Source: Microstegium vimineum (lineage: Eukaryota; Streptophyta; Magnoliopsida; Poales; Poaceae). Taken from it: 64,000 nt of DNA. A program made the translations under genes and the position numbers. Within the stretch, counting starts at the first letter, position 1. Every line of letters starts with the position of its first letter. A model generated the notes under the pieces. It saw only the letters and a program-made list of their open reading frames with translations, had not been told where the DNA came from and searched no databases. Location: assembly GCA_022036555.1 (NCBI GenBank), contig CM039123.1, positions 12,463,217 through 12,527,216 of the forward strand, read 5' to 3'. Of this stretch, positions 33,457 to 43,892 are shown in pieces.

Positions 33457-34875
33457 GTGCTGACATCGGAAGCTGCCAGAAGGAATTCATCGGTAGACCC
33501 TAACTGCCAAGTGTCCGAGCACGACGCAAGGAGGTTTGCCGATGACAGAAAGGGCAAGGAGGTTGCCGATGAGGGTAACAGCACCAACAGGGCTCCTGGG
33601 GTGGTTATCACTCACGAACAGCCAAGGCGATATCATCGGCAATCACGTGAGGAACGGTATCGGCAAGAAGAAGAAGAGCATCGGGAATGGCTTCGACATA
33701 AGGACCACTGGAGGTGTCCCTTCTTTGTTCATTGCTGGGAGGAAGGCATCAAGCTGCCCACTGCCAATAACTGTCCAGAGTGCAATGGGTACTACACAGC
33801 CGATCGGTCAGGTAAGAGACCTTGTTTTGATGATCAGGCACCCAGGTACGCCAGGCCGCTCAGAGAGAACAGATCGACACATGACCGACTGGGGGGCAAG
33901 CTCAGGGCCCATGATCGGCTCGGCAGGCGTGTTGATCAGGGGGAGCTGGAGGAGATGGCCAATGCTAGAGTGTCCAACGAAGAGAGATTCTCTAGAGATC
34001 CCAACATCGGAAGAAGTGCCGATGTAAACGGTGGGAAGCAGCACCAACCTGTCTGGAAGACCAAGCTTCCTCTATGGTGCCCTAAGGGTTTGACTAAAAC
34101 CCAAAAGAGGAGGATTCAGCGCCAGCGCCGCGATGACTTATATGACGGTGCAGAGCCTTCAGGAGAGAGGCAATGGAGGCCAAAGCGCAAGGACAGGGAG
34201 CCATCGGCAGATGTAAACATGGTTGTCATGTTGCCGATGGAATTCATAGCGCCCGTTAGCGATGATGAAGAGGCTGCCGATATGGCACAATTGGTGCTAG
34301 ATCCGATGGCGGCTATCTTTGAAAAGCCTGCCGAAGATGAGAGGCAGCACTTAAGGGCTCTGTTTGTTCAGGGCAGAGTGGATGGCCAGCCGATGACCAA
34401 GATGCTGGTGGATGGTGGCGCGTCGATCAACATAATGCCCTATGTCGTGTTCAGAAAGCTTGACAAAGGTGACCAAGACTTAGTTGAGACCGATATGAAG
34501 CTCAAGGACTTCGAAGGCAATGTGTCAACCGCCATGGGAGCCGTATGTGTTGACTTAACCATCGGCAGTAAGACCTTACCGACAACGTTCTTTGTGATCA
34601 GCGGCAAAGGTACTTACAACTTGCTTCTCGAAAGGGATTGGATCCACGCCAATTGTTGTATCCCTTCTACTATGCATCAGAGCCTGGTACAGTGGATCGG
34701 AGACAGAATTGAGGTCGTCCATGGCGAAGCCCCATCTACTATTGCATCGGCAGAGTTAGAGACTTATGAGCAGACCAGGTGTATATCTGGCGAAGCCTGG
34801 GATAAAGAGTTCCTCAAAATTGCCGATTACCGCATCAAGCCGATCCAAGCAGTCGGTCCTGAGGGGGAGTCTTAA
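33457..34875 (+). CDS. Nucleocapsid-like region and aspartic protease of Gypsy element 1
   Basis: An intact 472-codon frame. Residues about 85-115 hold CPFFVHCWEEGIKLPTANNC then PEC, a Cys/His cluster likely to bind zinc. Basic and Asp/Glu-rich sequence follows. The protease lies at about residues 300-410, with the catalytic motif MLVDGGASINIMP (DGG at 34411-34419), where the usual DTG or DSG is DGG, as is common in plant Gypsy elements. The ORF ends TAA at 34873-34875 and overlaps the ATG of the next ORF as TAATG. Upstream frames are separated by a frameshift, so this may be the middle of a longer Gag-Pro protein. Confidence 0.8.
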   Translation: MLTSEAARRNSSVDPNCQVSEHDARRFADDRKGKEVADEGNSTNRAPGVVITHEQPRRYHRQSREERYRQEEEEHREWLRHKDHWRCPFFVHCWEEGIKLPTANNCPECNGYYTADRSGKRPCFDDQAPRYARPLRENRSTHDRLGGKLRAHDRLGRRVDQGELEEMANARVSNEERFSRDPNIGRSADVNGGKQHQPVWKTKLPLWCPKGLTKTQKRRIQRQRRDDLYDGAEPSGERQWRPKRKDREPSADVNMVVMLPMEFIAPVSDDEEAADMAQLVLDPMAAIFEKPAEDERQHLRALFVQGRVDGQPMTKMLVDGGASINIMPYVVFRKLDKGDQDLVETDMKLKDFEGNVSTAMGAVCVDLTIGSKTLPTTFFVISGKGTYNLLLERDWIHANCCIPSTMHQSLVQWIGDRIEVVHGEAPSTIASAELETYEQTRCISGEAWDKEFLKIADYRIKPIQAVGPEGES

Positions 34876-36671
34876 TGGATCAGTTCGCCGATGATGGGAA
34901 ATTGGGGCAGGGCTTTACGTCTGCCGATGATTTGCTCGAGATCGACATCGGTGATGGTAGTAAACCTAGGCCTACTTTTATTAGTGCTAAGTTAGATTCC
35001 CAATGTAAGCAACAGTTAACCGATTTATTAAAGGAGAATAAAGATTGTTTTGCTTGGGATTATACAGAGATGCCTGGTTTAGACCGATCGATAGTTGAAC
35101 ATCGGTTACCCATCAAATCCGGTTTCCAACCACATCGGCAGCCGGCGCGCCGATGCAACCCTACTATTTTACCTGACATCAAGGCTGAGATTACAAAGTT
35201 AATCGAAGCTGGATTTATTCGGCTATGCCGATATGCCGATTGGATCTCTAACGTGGTTCCTGTGTATAAAAAGAATGGAAAACTTCGTGTTTGCATTGAT
35301 TTCAGGAATCTAAACAAGGCAATGCCGATGGATGGCTACCCGATGCCCGTTGCCGACCTGCTGATCGACGCTGCTGCTGGACATCATATTATTAGCTTCA
35401 TGGATGGTAATGCTGGGTATAATCAAATATTCATGGCTGAAGAAGACATATCCAAGACTGCTTTCCGATGTCCAGGTCACGTCGGCTTATTTGAGTGGGT
35501 GGTCATGACTTTTGGCCTGAAAAATGCCGGTGCTACTTATCAGAGGGCAATGAATTTTATCTTTCATAAGTATATCGGCACAATAGTTGAAATCTACATT
35601 GATGACGTGGTGGTTAAGTCTGGAGACTTCAGAAAGCATCTCGCCGATTTGCGGAAAATATTGGAGTGTACTAGGGAGCATGGGTTAAAGATGAATCCTA
35701 ACAAGTGTGCATTTGGCGTATCGGCAGGTCAGTTCCTGGGTTTCATGGTGCATCAGAGAGGCATTGAAATCGGCAGAAAGTCTATTGATGCAATTAACAA
35801 GGTGGTTGCTCCTACCAACAAGACTGAGTTGCAGTCTCTGATCGGCAAGATTAATTTCATTAGGAGATTTATATCCAATCTGTCTGGTAAGATTAAATCT
35901 TTTAGTCCTCTATTAAAGTTGAAAGCCGATCAAGAGTTTACATGGAAAGAAGAGCAACAGTCAGCCTTAGAGGAGATTAAGAAATACTTGGTGAATGCTC
36001 CAGTCTTGGTTCCACCTCAACACGGGAAGCCTTTCAGGTTATATTTGTCTGCCGATGACGGTGTTATTGGATCAGCCTTAATTCAAGAGTTTGAAGGGAA
36101 GGAACGTGTAATATATTACTTGAGTAGAAGATTGGTGGATGCTGAGATCAGGTATTCGGCCATAGAAAGATTGTGCTTATGTTTGTATTTCTCTTGCATT
36201 AAATTGAGACATTATTTGCTGTCGGCCGAATGCACTGTTGTCTGCAAAGATGATGTGGTCAAGTATATGCTGTCAATGCCGATTTTGAGTGGACGAATCG
36301 GTAAGTGGATTTTGGCACTGTCAGAATTTAACCTAAGGTATGAATCGGCTAAGGTTGTTAAGGGTGAGGTGATGGCCGATTTTGTTACTCAACACTGCAA
36401 TATGGTGAGCTTTGTTGAGATTGCTCCTTGGGCTTTATTCTTTGATGGGTCTACGTGCAAGGATGGAGCAGGTATCGGTATTCTCTTGATTTCACCCCGA
36501 GGACAAAGGTATGAGATTTCATTGCCGATTGTTGCTACTTCGACAAACAATCAGGCTGAGTACCAAGCTTTGCTTAAGGGGTTAGAACTACTCAGGGAGG
36601 TGCGTGCCGATGCTGTTGAAGTCTTCGGTGATTCCATGTTGGTGATTAATCAACTGATCGGGACATATTAA
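34875..36671 (+). pseudogene. Reverse transcriptase and RNase H of Gypsy element 1
   Basis: A 598-codon frame starting at the ATG that overlaps the previous stop. The RT core runs from about 35190 to 35900: LIEAGFIRLCRYADWISNVV, VPVYKKNGKLRVCIDFRNLN, then MTFGLKNAGATYQRAMN and the catalytic YIDDVVVKS (TAC at 35595). An RT-linked RNase H segment (YYLSRRLVDAEIRYSAIE) follows. After a spacer comes a second RNase H of the archaeal-like type with ALFFDGSTCKDGAGIGILL and NQAEYQALLKGLELL. A TAA stop at 36669-36671 cuts this second domain before its end, and the same frame resumes at 36684. It would copy genomic RNA to DNA in cytoplasmic particles. Confidence 0.9.
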
Positions 36672-38099
36672 TGCCGAAGCGAGGTGTTAATTGCAGCCCA
36701 TGAGCGGTGTTTGCGGTTGTTAAAAGAGTTCAGAGAATACCGCCTTGAGCACATTCCAAGGTTGCATAATGAAGAGGCCAATTGGCTAGCACAGAATGCT
36801 TCGGGATATCAGCCGATTCAAGAAGTCACGACATCGGTAACAGTTGCCGATGATTGGAGAAAGGAGATTGCCGATTACTTGAGGGATCCATCCAGGAAAG
36901 TTGAAAGGCGTCTAAGGTTCCAAGCTACTAAGTATGTGCTTCTTGATAACGAGTTGTATTATCGGACGATTAATGGAGTCTTGCTTAGATGTCTCGGCAA
37001 AGAGGAGTCGAAAGAATTGATGGGTGAAATCCATGAAGGTGTATGTGGAGCGCATCAATCGGCATTCAAGATGAAGTGGATGATTAGGCGGAATGGATAT
37101 TATTGGCCGACAATCCTTGAAGATTGCTTCAATTATTTCAAAGGGTGCCAGGACTGTCAAAAGTTTGGTAATGTGCAAAGGGCACCTGCATCGGCAATGA
37201 ATCCTATAATCAAGCCTTGGCCGTTCAGAGGATGGGCTATTGATCTCATCGGCCAAATTTATCCGCCGTCGAGCAAGGGGCACAAGTTCATACTTGTTGC
37301 TACCGATTACTTCATCAAATGGGTTGAGGCAATCCCCTTGAAGAAGGTGACATCGGCGAACATGGTGGATTTCATTAAGGAGCACATCGTTTACCGATTT
37401 GGTATTCCTTAGACCATTACTACTGATTAAGGGACCATGTTCACATCGGGAGGGTTTGATGACTTTGCTGCTAGCATGGGTTTCAAGGTGTTAAATTCTT
37501 CTCCTTATTATGCTCAAGCTGAAGCGACTAATAAAGGAGTCATTAAGCTTATAAAGCGCAAGATTGAGGAAAACCTTAGAAGGTGGCACATGGTATTAAA
37601 CGAAGCTTTGTGGTCATATCGGATGGCTTGTCATGGTGCAACTAAGGTCTCGCCGTATCAGTTGGTTTATGGGCACGATGCTGTCCTACCTTGGGAAATC
37701 ACAACTGGTTCTAGGCGATTATCTTTTCAGGATCAATTGATGACCGATGATTATATTACTCTGATGAAAGATGAGTTAGAAGATTTGGCAGGTCATCGGT
37801 TGAGGGCATTGATTAGCATTGAAGAGAATAAGAAGAGGGTTGCCCGATGGTATGACAAGAAAGTAAAAGTGAAGGAATTTGCCGATGGCGATTTGGTTTG
37901 AAAGTTGATTTTACCGATTGGGACTAAGAGCTCTAAATTTGGAAAGTGGTCCCCTAATTGGGAGGGTCCTTATCGGATAAAACAGTCTGCTCCTGGTAAT
38001 GCGTACATTTTGGAAACTCTCGAAGGAGTAGCGTTTTCTAGAGCGATCAACGGCAAATACTTAAAAAGGTATTACCCTAGCATATGGGTGGATGCATAG
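36672..38099 (+). pseudogene. RNase H end and integrase of Gypsy element 1, four ORF pieces
   Basis: In the RT frame the sequence finishes the RNase H (HIPRLHNEEANWLAQNASG). It continues with the integrase zinc-binding region (GVCGAHQSAFKMKWMIRRNG and KGCQDCQKFG) and the catalytic core with AIDLIGQI for the first Asp, a TTD segment for the second, and the AEATNKGVIKLIKRKIEENL block at the Glu. The C-terminal part ends LKRYYPSIWVDA at 38099. Stops lie at 37410-37412, 37428-37430 and 37899-37901. Two of these are within the core, so no active integrase can be made. No chromodomain is seen after the core, in line with Tat elements. Confidence 0.9.
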
Positions 38100-38216
38100 T
38101 GCTCAGTCGAATGCCGATGAAAGAAAAAATTATGAAAACATCGGTAGAAACAAACTGGCATTATATTACAAGTCGAGACTAAGTATCAGGTTACATCCTT
38201 GCCGATACAACAGAAA

Positions 38217-41200
38217 TTACAGTAAGGAGTGGATAACTGATATCGCACGCAGGCGACTTTGCTCTATTTCGTCCATCTCCTTGGCGTCGGCGTCGGTAGA
38301 ACCCTCGACCGGCTTGATCTTTTTCTTCCACAATATAGCTTGCCGCGCGTTCTGGTCCCTTTCTTGCCGCAGGACCTTGATGGAGTCGGACAGTTGGGCT
38401 TTCTGCTGGTTGGCTGCAGTCAGATCCCCCTCAACCTTCTGTAGCTCCGCCAGTAGCTCCTCCTTCTTTGCCGACAGTCGGGAGATTTCTTGATCAAGGT
38501 TGCCGATGGAGACTTTTGCTTGACCGATACCTTTGTGCTTCTCATCGGCAATGTGTTTGAATTTGAGCTTCTCTTCCTCGCTCTTAGCTTGAGCGGCCCT
38601 ATCGGCAATGCGATGGGTAAGCCTCTGGTACTGGATCTGTTTGATGTCGAGGAAGGTTGCCTGGAGAAGGACTTCTGCTGCGTCGGCGGAAAGATGGCTT
38701 TGGATCTCTTTGAATGCAATCCTTGCTGCCGATGAGTCCTGGATGAGTTGAGACGTGTCTTGTAGCAGCAAGGAGAGCAGTCCTTCAAGTTTGGACTTGA
38801 TTTCTGCCGATAAAGCTGGGACAGAGCTTTCCTCTTCCTCATCATCGGGAACGTCGACTGCAAAGGAGAACAGACTGTCTGCTTGAATGCGGCTTTGGCG
38901 TTCATCTTCGTCCTGAGGGTTCAGGCTATAGGAGAAGAGGTTGTCCGGAGAGTCCTGAGCCTGAAAACAGAGAAGTTAGAATATGCCGATTGTAAAATTA
39001 TACCATGAGCTTTAAGGTAATCGACTTACCGTCTTGAAGCGGATCTCCTGCCTGGGGCTTGGCATACTGGATGGTCCAGCTTCATCCTGAACATCGGCAG
39101 CAGATGCCGATGACTAGGCCCTTGTTGGAGAGGCAGCCGACGCCGCTGGTGCTGGTATAGTTGTTGCCGGTGTCACCTCCGATGTGGTGGCAGTTTCTTG
39201 TGGTGGCACTCTGTCATCGGGGACGTGGGTCGACGATGCCGATGCTGACGTCGCTGCTGCTACGGAAGGTTGGGATGTTTCCTCGCCGGGTAGTCTGGCC
39301 AACTGTGCCGATGACGATGCCTCCGCTATCGTGGCGGGTGGAGTTATCTCTTGAGCCGGGACGTCGTCCATCGGTTGATCAGGTACACTCACCGATGGAG
39401 GCTCTGCCGATGACCCGCCGGTGGTTGGTGCGACAGAAGCCGATGGAGGATCTGCCGATGACCCGCCGACAGTTAGTGCGATTGGGACCGAAGGCAGTCT
39501 TGCTGGCGGCGCATCGGCAGCTGATGGCGCAGTTGGAGCCAATGGTGGAGAAGCCAGCCTCAGGCGCCTCTTTTTCGTCGGCGCAGCAGCAGGGGAGCCG
39601 ACCCGCTTGGACGAAGACCGGGGGGCATCGGCAGCCGGGCTGGAAGGTGTTTGCCTGCTGGAAGCAGATGCCGATGACCATAGTGCCTGAATACAAAGCA
39701 AGTTATACAAGATAAATGTTGCCGATAAAACAGTATATAACCGGTACAGGTAAAAGCGAGTTTATTGCATAAACCCGTGTCAGGGCAACGGGAGCGGCCG
39801 ATGTAGCCCGGGTTTTTGTGGGTGTCGACGCAGGTACCTGTTGGGGCATGAAGGCGGCCAGCGTCGGAGCTTTCGTGCCGATGATCGATATGGGGCCCAT
39901 TATCCGAAGATTAAAGGGCCTACCACTGTTACTCATTGTGGGAACCGGATCATCGGCCTGTCAGGCACAAAAGAGTTAAGTGCTGATACCGATGACAAAA
40001 ATAAAGTAATAGAAGTACATGAGATAGCAGACTTACTGCGTCATCGGGGATGATGTAATCGACATCAATCAAGTGCCGATAATAGTGTGAAGACTTGGCG
40101 AGTAGCTGGCACTTCCACTCTTGCCACCAAGACTTGAACTCGTTGGTGATGAAGGAGGTTGGCGACCAGGAGGACAAGTCAAGGTCTGACAGATCGGCAT
40201 CGGCAGAAAGGCTGATGGCTTTATTCCAGTCCAGATTACTGGAGATTGCCTGCCTAGGTCTCACTACCTTAGAGTAGCAGAGTTTGATCGGCAGTTGGCC
40301 AAATGCCAGTTGTCTCGCTGCCGCCGATGGGTAGTAGAACTCGTAGGATGGTGGGACATTCTTCCCAGATCCGAAGATATTTACTAGAATAGCTCGGGGA
40401 GTAATGCTGGCCCTCATGATTGCTTGGTTCTCGGGCAGGCTCACATCGGTCAAGTTGAACAGCAGCGGAAACTGGTTGTGTTCATCAAGATATGGCCACC
40501 AGGTCCGTTCTGAGGAGGGGAGTCCGTTGTAGAACTTCTGGAAATAATAGCCGAAGTGCTCTGCATCGGCATCGGTACCTGGCAGCACTATGATAGCCTC
40601 TCCAAAGTTAAGCGGAGGGCGAGTTGCCGATTCATCATCCCCGTATCGGTAATCTTCCGATATGTCCCTCGGGAATTATTGGGAAAATAAATCAAACTGG
40701 AGGACCTTGTGCATGTGTGCGTTCAGCCATAGATTGACAAACCACCAGGGGCCTCCGAGATTGCCGATGGGCTCTCCTAGCAGTAGCTTATGGGACACTT
40801 GATGCAGCAATCGGTAAACTGATCCAAGAAGATACCTGCCTAAAGGGAGCCTTGTTCCATCGGCAAGTAATTCAGCCGCTGGGAGGTGCATGGTGGTCGG
40901 ACCGATGGTTTTGCCGCAGAATATGAACTTTTCCAACCACATGTTTAAGAAGATGGAGTGCTCCCGTTGGGTTACCGATCCGGTTTTCTGGTTCTCTTTG
41001 ATGTAGCCTGTCCAACCGCCGATATTCCGAGTGTTCACCTTGTACTCTGATTTTCTGTTGAAGAGGGTGAAGGTATCGGCAGAGGTGATGTCCAAGCAGG
41101 TCAGCATGTAGACATCGGCAAGGGTTGGGGTAGCTGGTCCATGCCTGAAGAGGAAAGCGTTCATGCTATCGGACCAGAAGTATGAGGCTGCCATCATCAA

Positions 41201-41636
41201 GTTTTCATTCTTCTCCATATCGGCAATTGAAAGCCTAACGCACTGATCCAAGTTACGCTCTTGCCAGTACACTTGCTGTGATATGACTATTCTCAGGTAC
41301 CAGTTCTTCCATCCCTTAGTAGGCTTGGGCCATGAACGGAATGTGTCCTTCCAGAGTCCTAGATCAAAACGCTCAGATTTGAACGGTACCCGGTTGGTTT
41401 CTGCATTGATGATGAAGGTGGGGTCTGGATTGCCCATTGGGCCTAGGCAGCTGAGATTGGAACCGGCGAGTGGGATGACTACCTTGTTCTACAGCTCCTA
41501 GGGTTCGAAGAAGAAGGGACGAATCAGAAAAAGAATGGAAATAAATCTAGGTTTTTGCGAGGAAAAGAACCATGCAGAGAGGTTGTATTGAGTGGAGAAT
41601 GAGTCTTACCTTCGGGATGTCGACTTGGATCGCCAT
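38217..41636 (-). pseudogene. Antisense spliced passenger gene: PMD, Pro/Ser/Ala linker, coiled coil
   Basis: Five exons read on minus: 41636-41610, 41488-40037, 39957-39775, 39686-39030 and 38960-38217. All four introns are GT-AG and phase 0. Together they give about 1020 codons. Exon 2 holds a plant mobile domain (aminotransferase-like PMD): VYMLTCLDITSADTF, LPAAELLADGTRLPLGRYLL and NLGGPWWFVNLWLNAHMHK. Exon 4 is rich in Pro, Ser and Ala, with a basic patch PTKKRRLRL that could be a nuclear signal. Exon 5 is a long coiled coil (EEEKLKFKHIADEKHKG, LSAKKEELLAELQKVEGDL). Stops at 40678-40676 (TAA) and 39116-39114 (TAG) lie in frame, so this copy is damaged. PMD proteins are known from transposons and from host proteins that act in gene silencing. 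The role here is unknown. Confidence 0.8.
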
Positions 41637-41791
41637 TGGAAGTCGAAGGAATGATTGCAGTTCATCCTTGATTACGAAGGAACACTGTTGCTCGAGCTTG
41701 TGTTCTTCAGCGTGGCTGGAGGTTGAAGACGAAGGCAGGAAGGTGAAAGTGAAAATGGGCTCGGGTAAAAAGGCAGTGTGGATCCCGGTAA

Positions 41792-41799
41792 CTTTTATA
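41792..41799 (-). promoter_or_regulatory. TATA box of the antisense passenger gene
   Basis: TATAAAAG on the minus strand lies 156 bp before the proposed ATG at 41636 and outside the 3' LTR. This suggests that the passenger gene has a promoter of its own, pointing toward pol. Confidence 0.6.
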
Positions 41800-42042
41800 A
41801 TCCTGTTCAGGGGTATTTTGGGGTTCTGTTCCACACTGTGCAGGAATGTGGAGAGGCTCGCGGTAGATACGCGCGGTGATCGAGGTGGTTTGCAACTGTT
41901 TGTACTACAATCGAGGGATTTTATTATTAAATTGCAGTTCCACACGCGGGGATCGAGGAAACCGTACATCTATCTCGGGGGTAACGGCTACAGCAACGGC
42001 TACAGTGGAGAGAATTTTGGCGCGTAAAGTTATACGCTCCGA

Positions 42043-42056
42043 AATTGGGGGGCATG
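42043..42056 (+). other. Polypurine tract of Gypsy element 1
   Basis: GAAATTGGGGGGCA directly precedes the TG of the 3' LTR and would prime plus-strand DNA synthesis. Confidence 0.8.
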
Positions 42057-43208
42057 TGTTGACACCGTTTTTCGACACGTGTCAAATGGGCCGAAGCTTG
42101 ACTGGTCAGTGGCCGTTCTCCATCGGCATCGGGAGAATTTTTGAGCCGATGCTGCCGATGGGAGAGTGCTGCGGGAAGACCAAGTGCGTTGCCGATGGAA
42201 GCTGATGAGCTTTGCCGACAAATTGATTGGTGAAGTCTTACTGAAACTGGTTGCCGATGAAAAGTCATTGCCGATGTCTTGCCGATTATCGATGGAGGAT
42301 GGTTACTGATTGCTGATAAGGGCTCGTTGCCGATTGCCGATGGAAGATGATTGCCGATTGCCGATAAGGGCTCATTGCTGATTGCCGATAGAGGGGGGTT
42401 GCCGATTGCCGGTGAAGAAATGCTGCCGATTGCCGATCGAGAAAACGTTGCCGATGCCGATGGGCATGACTTAGCACTTAGCGGCAGCAAAGGATTACAA
42501 GTGGCCAAAGAAGGAAGGTGCGGATTGAAGGGGTCTACCGATGGAAAGTTTCCATCGAAAAGAAGTATAAGGAAACTGGTGTTTTGTACCAGTATTATTA
42601 TTATAGTAGTTTGAGTCCGACTCTTGCATGGGTCGTTTATTTTCCTTTAAAATAGGTGTGTTTGTTTAGGAAATAAATATTGTTATCCGGCTCCTGCGCG
42701 AGTCAGTTTCCTTTAAAATAGGAGTTTATTTTAGGAAGGATATGTGTCGTGTCTTTGTACAACTCTCCATGTGGGAGTATAAATATGTGCCCGAGGGCTA
42801 TGGAAAATATATACAATCCAATTCAAAAACAAACCAATTTTATCTTATTCTACCTTTTATCGCAATTTATCCTTTTTTATGCATTAGTTATAGCTATCAA
42901 CGAGTTCTTCAAGCTTTCGACGGGCTGCATCATCCTGATCTCCGTCAAATCCTTGCTAGTTCCGCGTGGGAGTACCTCTGAGCTTTGGCAATCCGGGCGC
43001 ATCGCTGTTTGCCTCGTTCAGCTCTGCTCTAGTTATCCTTGATCAATCTGAGCCTTGACGTCCGGGCGCATCGCTGTCGTCTCGCTCAGTTTGTTCTAGT
43101 TATCATCCTTGTCGATTGATTGGTCAAATCGACTGGCACGCCTCCGGAATACCGAGCTTTGGGTAATAGCCCGAGGTGTTCACAGATCTGACGCTTTTTG
43201 TGTCAACA
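42057..43208 (+). repeat. 3' LTR of Gypsy element 1
   Basis: It matches the 5' LTR from TGTTGACA to TGTCAACA with about 16 substitutions and one extra T. The TATA box is at 42778-42785. It is followed by the GTATC duplication. Confidence 0.95.
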
Positions 43209-43213
43209 GTATC

Positions 43214-43892
43214 CCTCATCCCACCTCTTGAACCCTAATCATTTTGCACCACCTCTCTCTCTCTACCCTCTCTCTAGTTCATGAGGTCCCTAGGTTGATC
43301 TCTCCAACCTTTGTAAGGATTTGCACTTTGTTTTTGGTGGGAATTGGAGGCCTTAACCTCCGTAAGCCATGGTGGCTTCGATTTCTTGATCGTGTCCTTG
43401 TTTTGCTTGTGTTCTTCGCGTTTTTGCTTTTGCCCCTACTTTGTTCCCGAGCTGAAATCTCTTTGTGGGGAGTAGCTCTTGCAATTTCGTTTGAACCAAG
43501 TTGTTCGTATTTGAGAGGAGCATCTTTGCACCGAAGGATCCATCCTCAAACCTCTCAAGTACACAGATTGGGTGATTTCTTTGCGGTGTTCTTCGTTCCT
43601 TTTTTTTCTTTCCCTAAATCTTTGTTTCCCTTCAATCCAAACCAAATCTAGCAATGATTTCTTTGGGATAGTTCCTCCATAGCACTAGAAACATGCCTAC
43701 CAAGTTGGGTTGCTAGTGGAGATCATTTGGTTAGGATTTGGGAAGATTTGGCGGAGAGAAAAACGAGTTTCGCGTTTTCTGCGCTCTGCTCGGGGGCGCC
43801 GGACGCTCCGTTGAGAGGCGTCGGACGCTAGGTCATGCTGACGTCAGCGTCCGTCGCTCGCTCTGTTCGCGCGGCTCAAGTTCGCGTCGGAC
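43214..43892. mobile_element. Right part of the LTR-element host sequence
   Basis: This continues the segment 29301-30012 after the Gypsy insertion. It is T/C-rich, like a leader, and ends at the Copia insertion at 43893. Near 43795-43860 it has 'gcgccggacgctccg' and 'gcgtcggacgct', motifs shared with the solo LTR at 50220. No gene is seen; the plus ORF at 43244-43651 has no domain. Confidence 0.4.

Larger units (their letters stand above)
30018..43208 (+). mobile_element. Complete Tat-lineage Ty3/Gypsy retrotransposon with antisense passenger gene
   Basis: A 13.2-kb element with LTRs of 1151 and 1152 bp, perfect GTATC duplications, a primer-binding site, a purine tract, a gag-protease-RT-RNase H-integrase series on plus, and a spliced gene on minus between pol and the 3' LTR. 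An extra RNase H domain after the RT and the long antisense gene before the 3' LTR place it in the Tat lineage. Seven in-frame stops and at least two frameshifts in gag-pol mean it cannot make its own proteins. The LTRs differ by roughly 16 substitutions and one 1-bp indel by my reading, which indicates a recent insertion. It would depend on proteins from a relative to move. Confidence 0.93.

Noticed and set aside
43244..43651. 135-codon plus-strand ORF before the Copia element
   Set aside because: It is hydrophobic by T-rich composition, has no domain, and lies in leader-like retroelement sequence.
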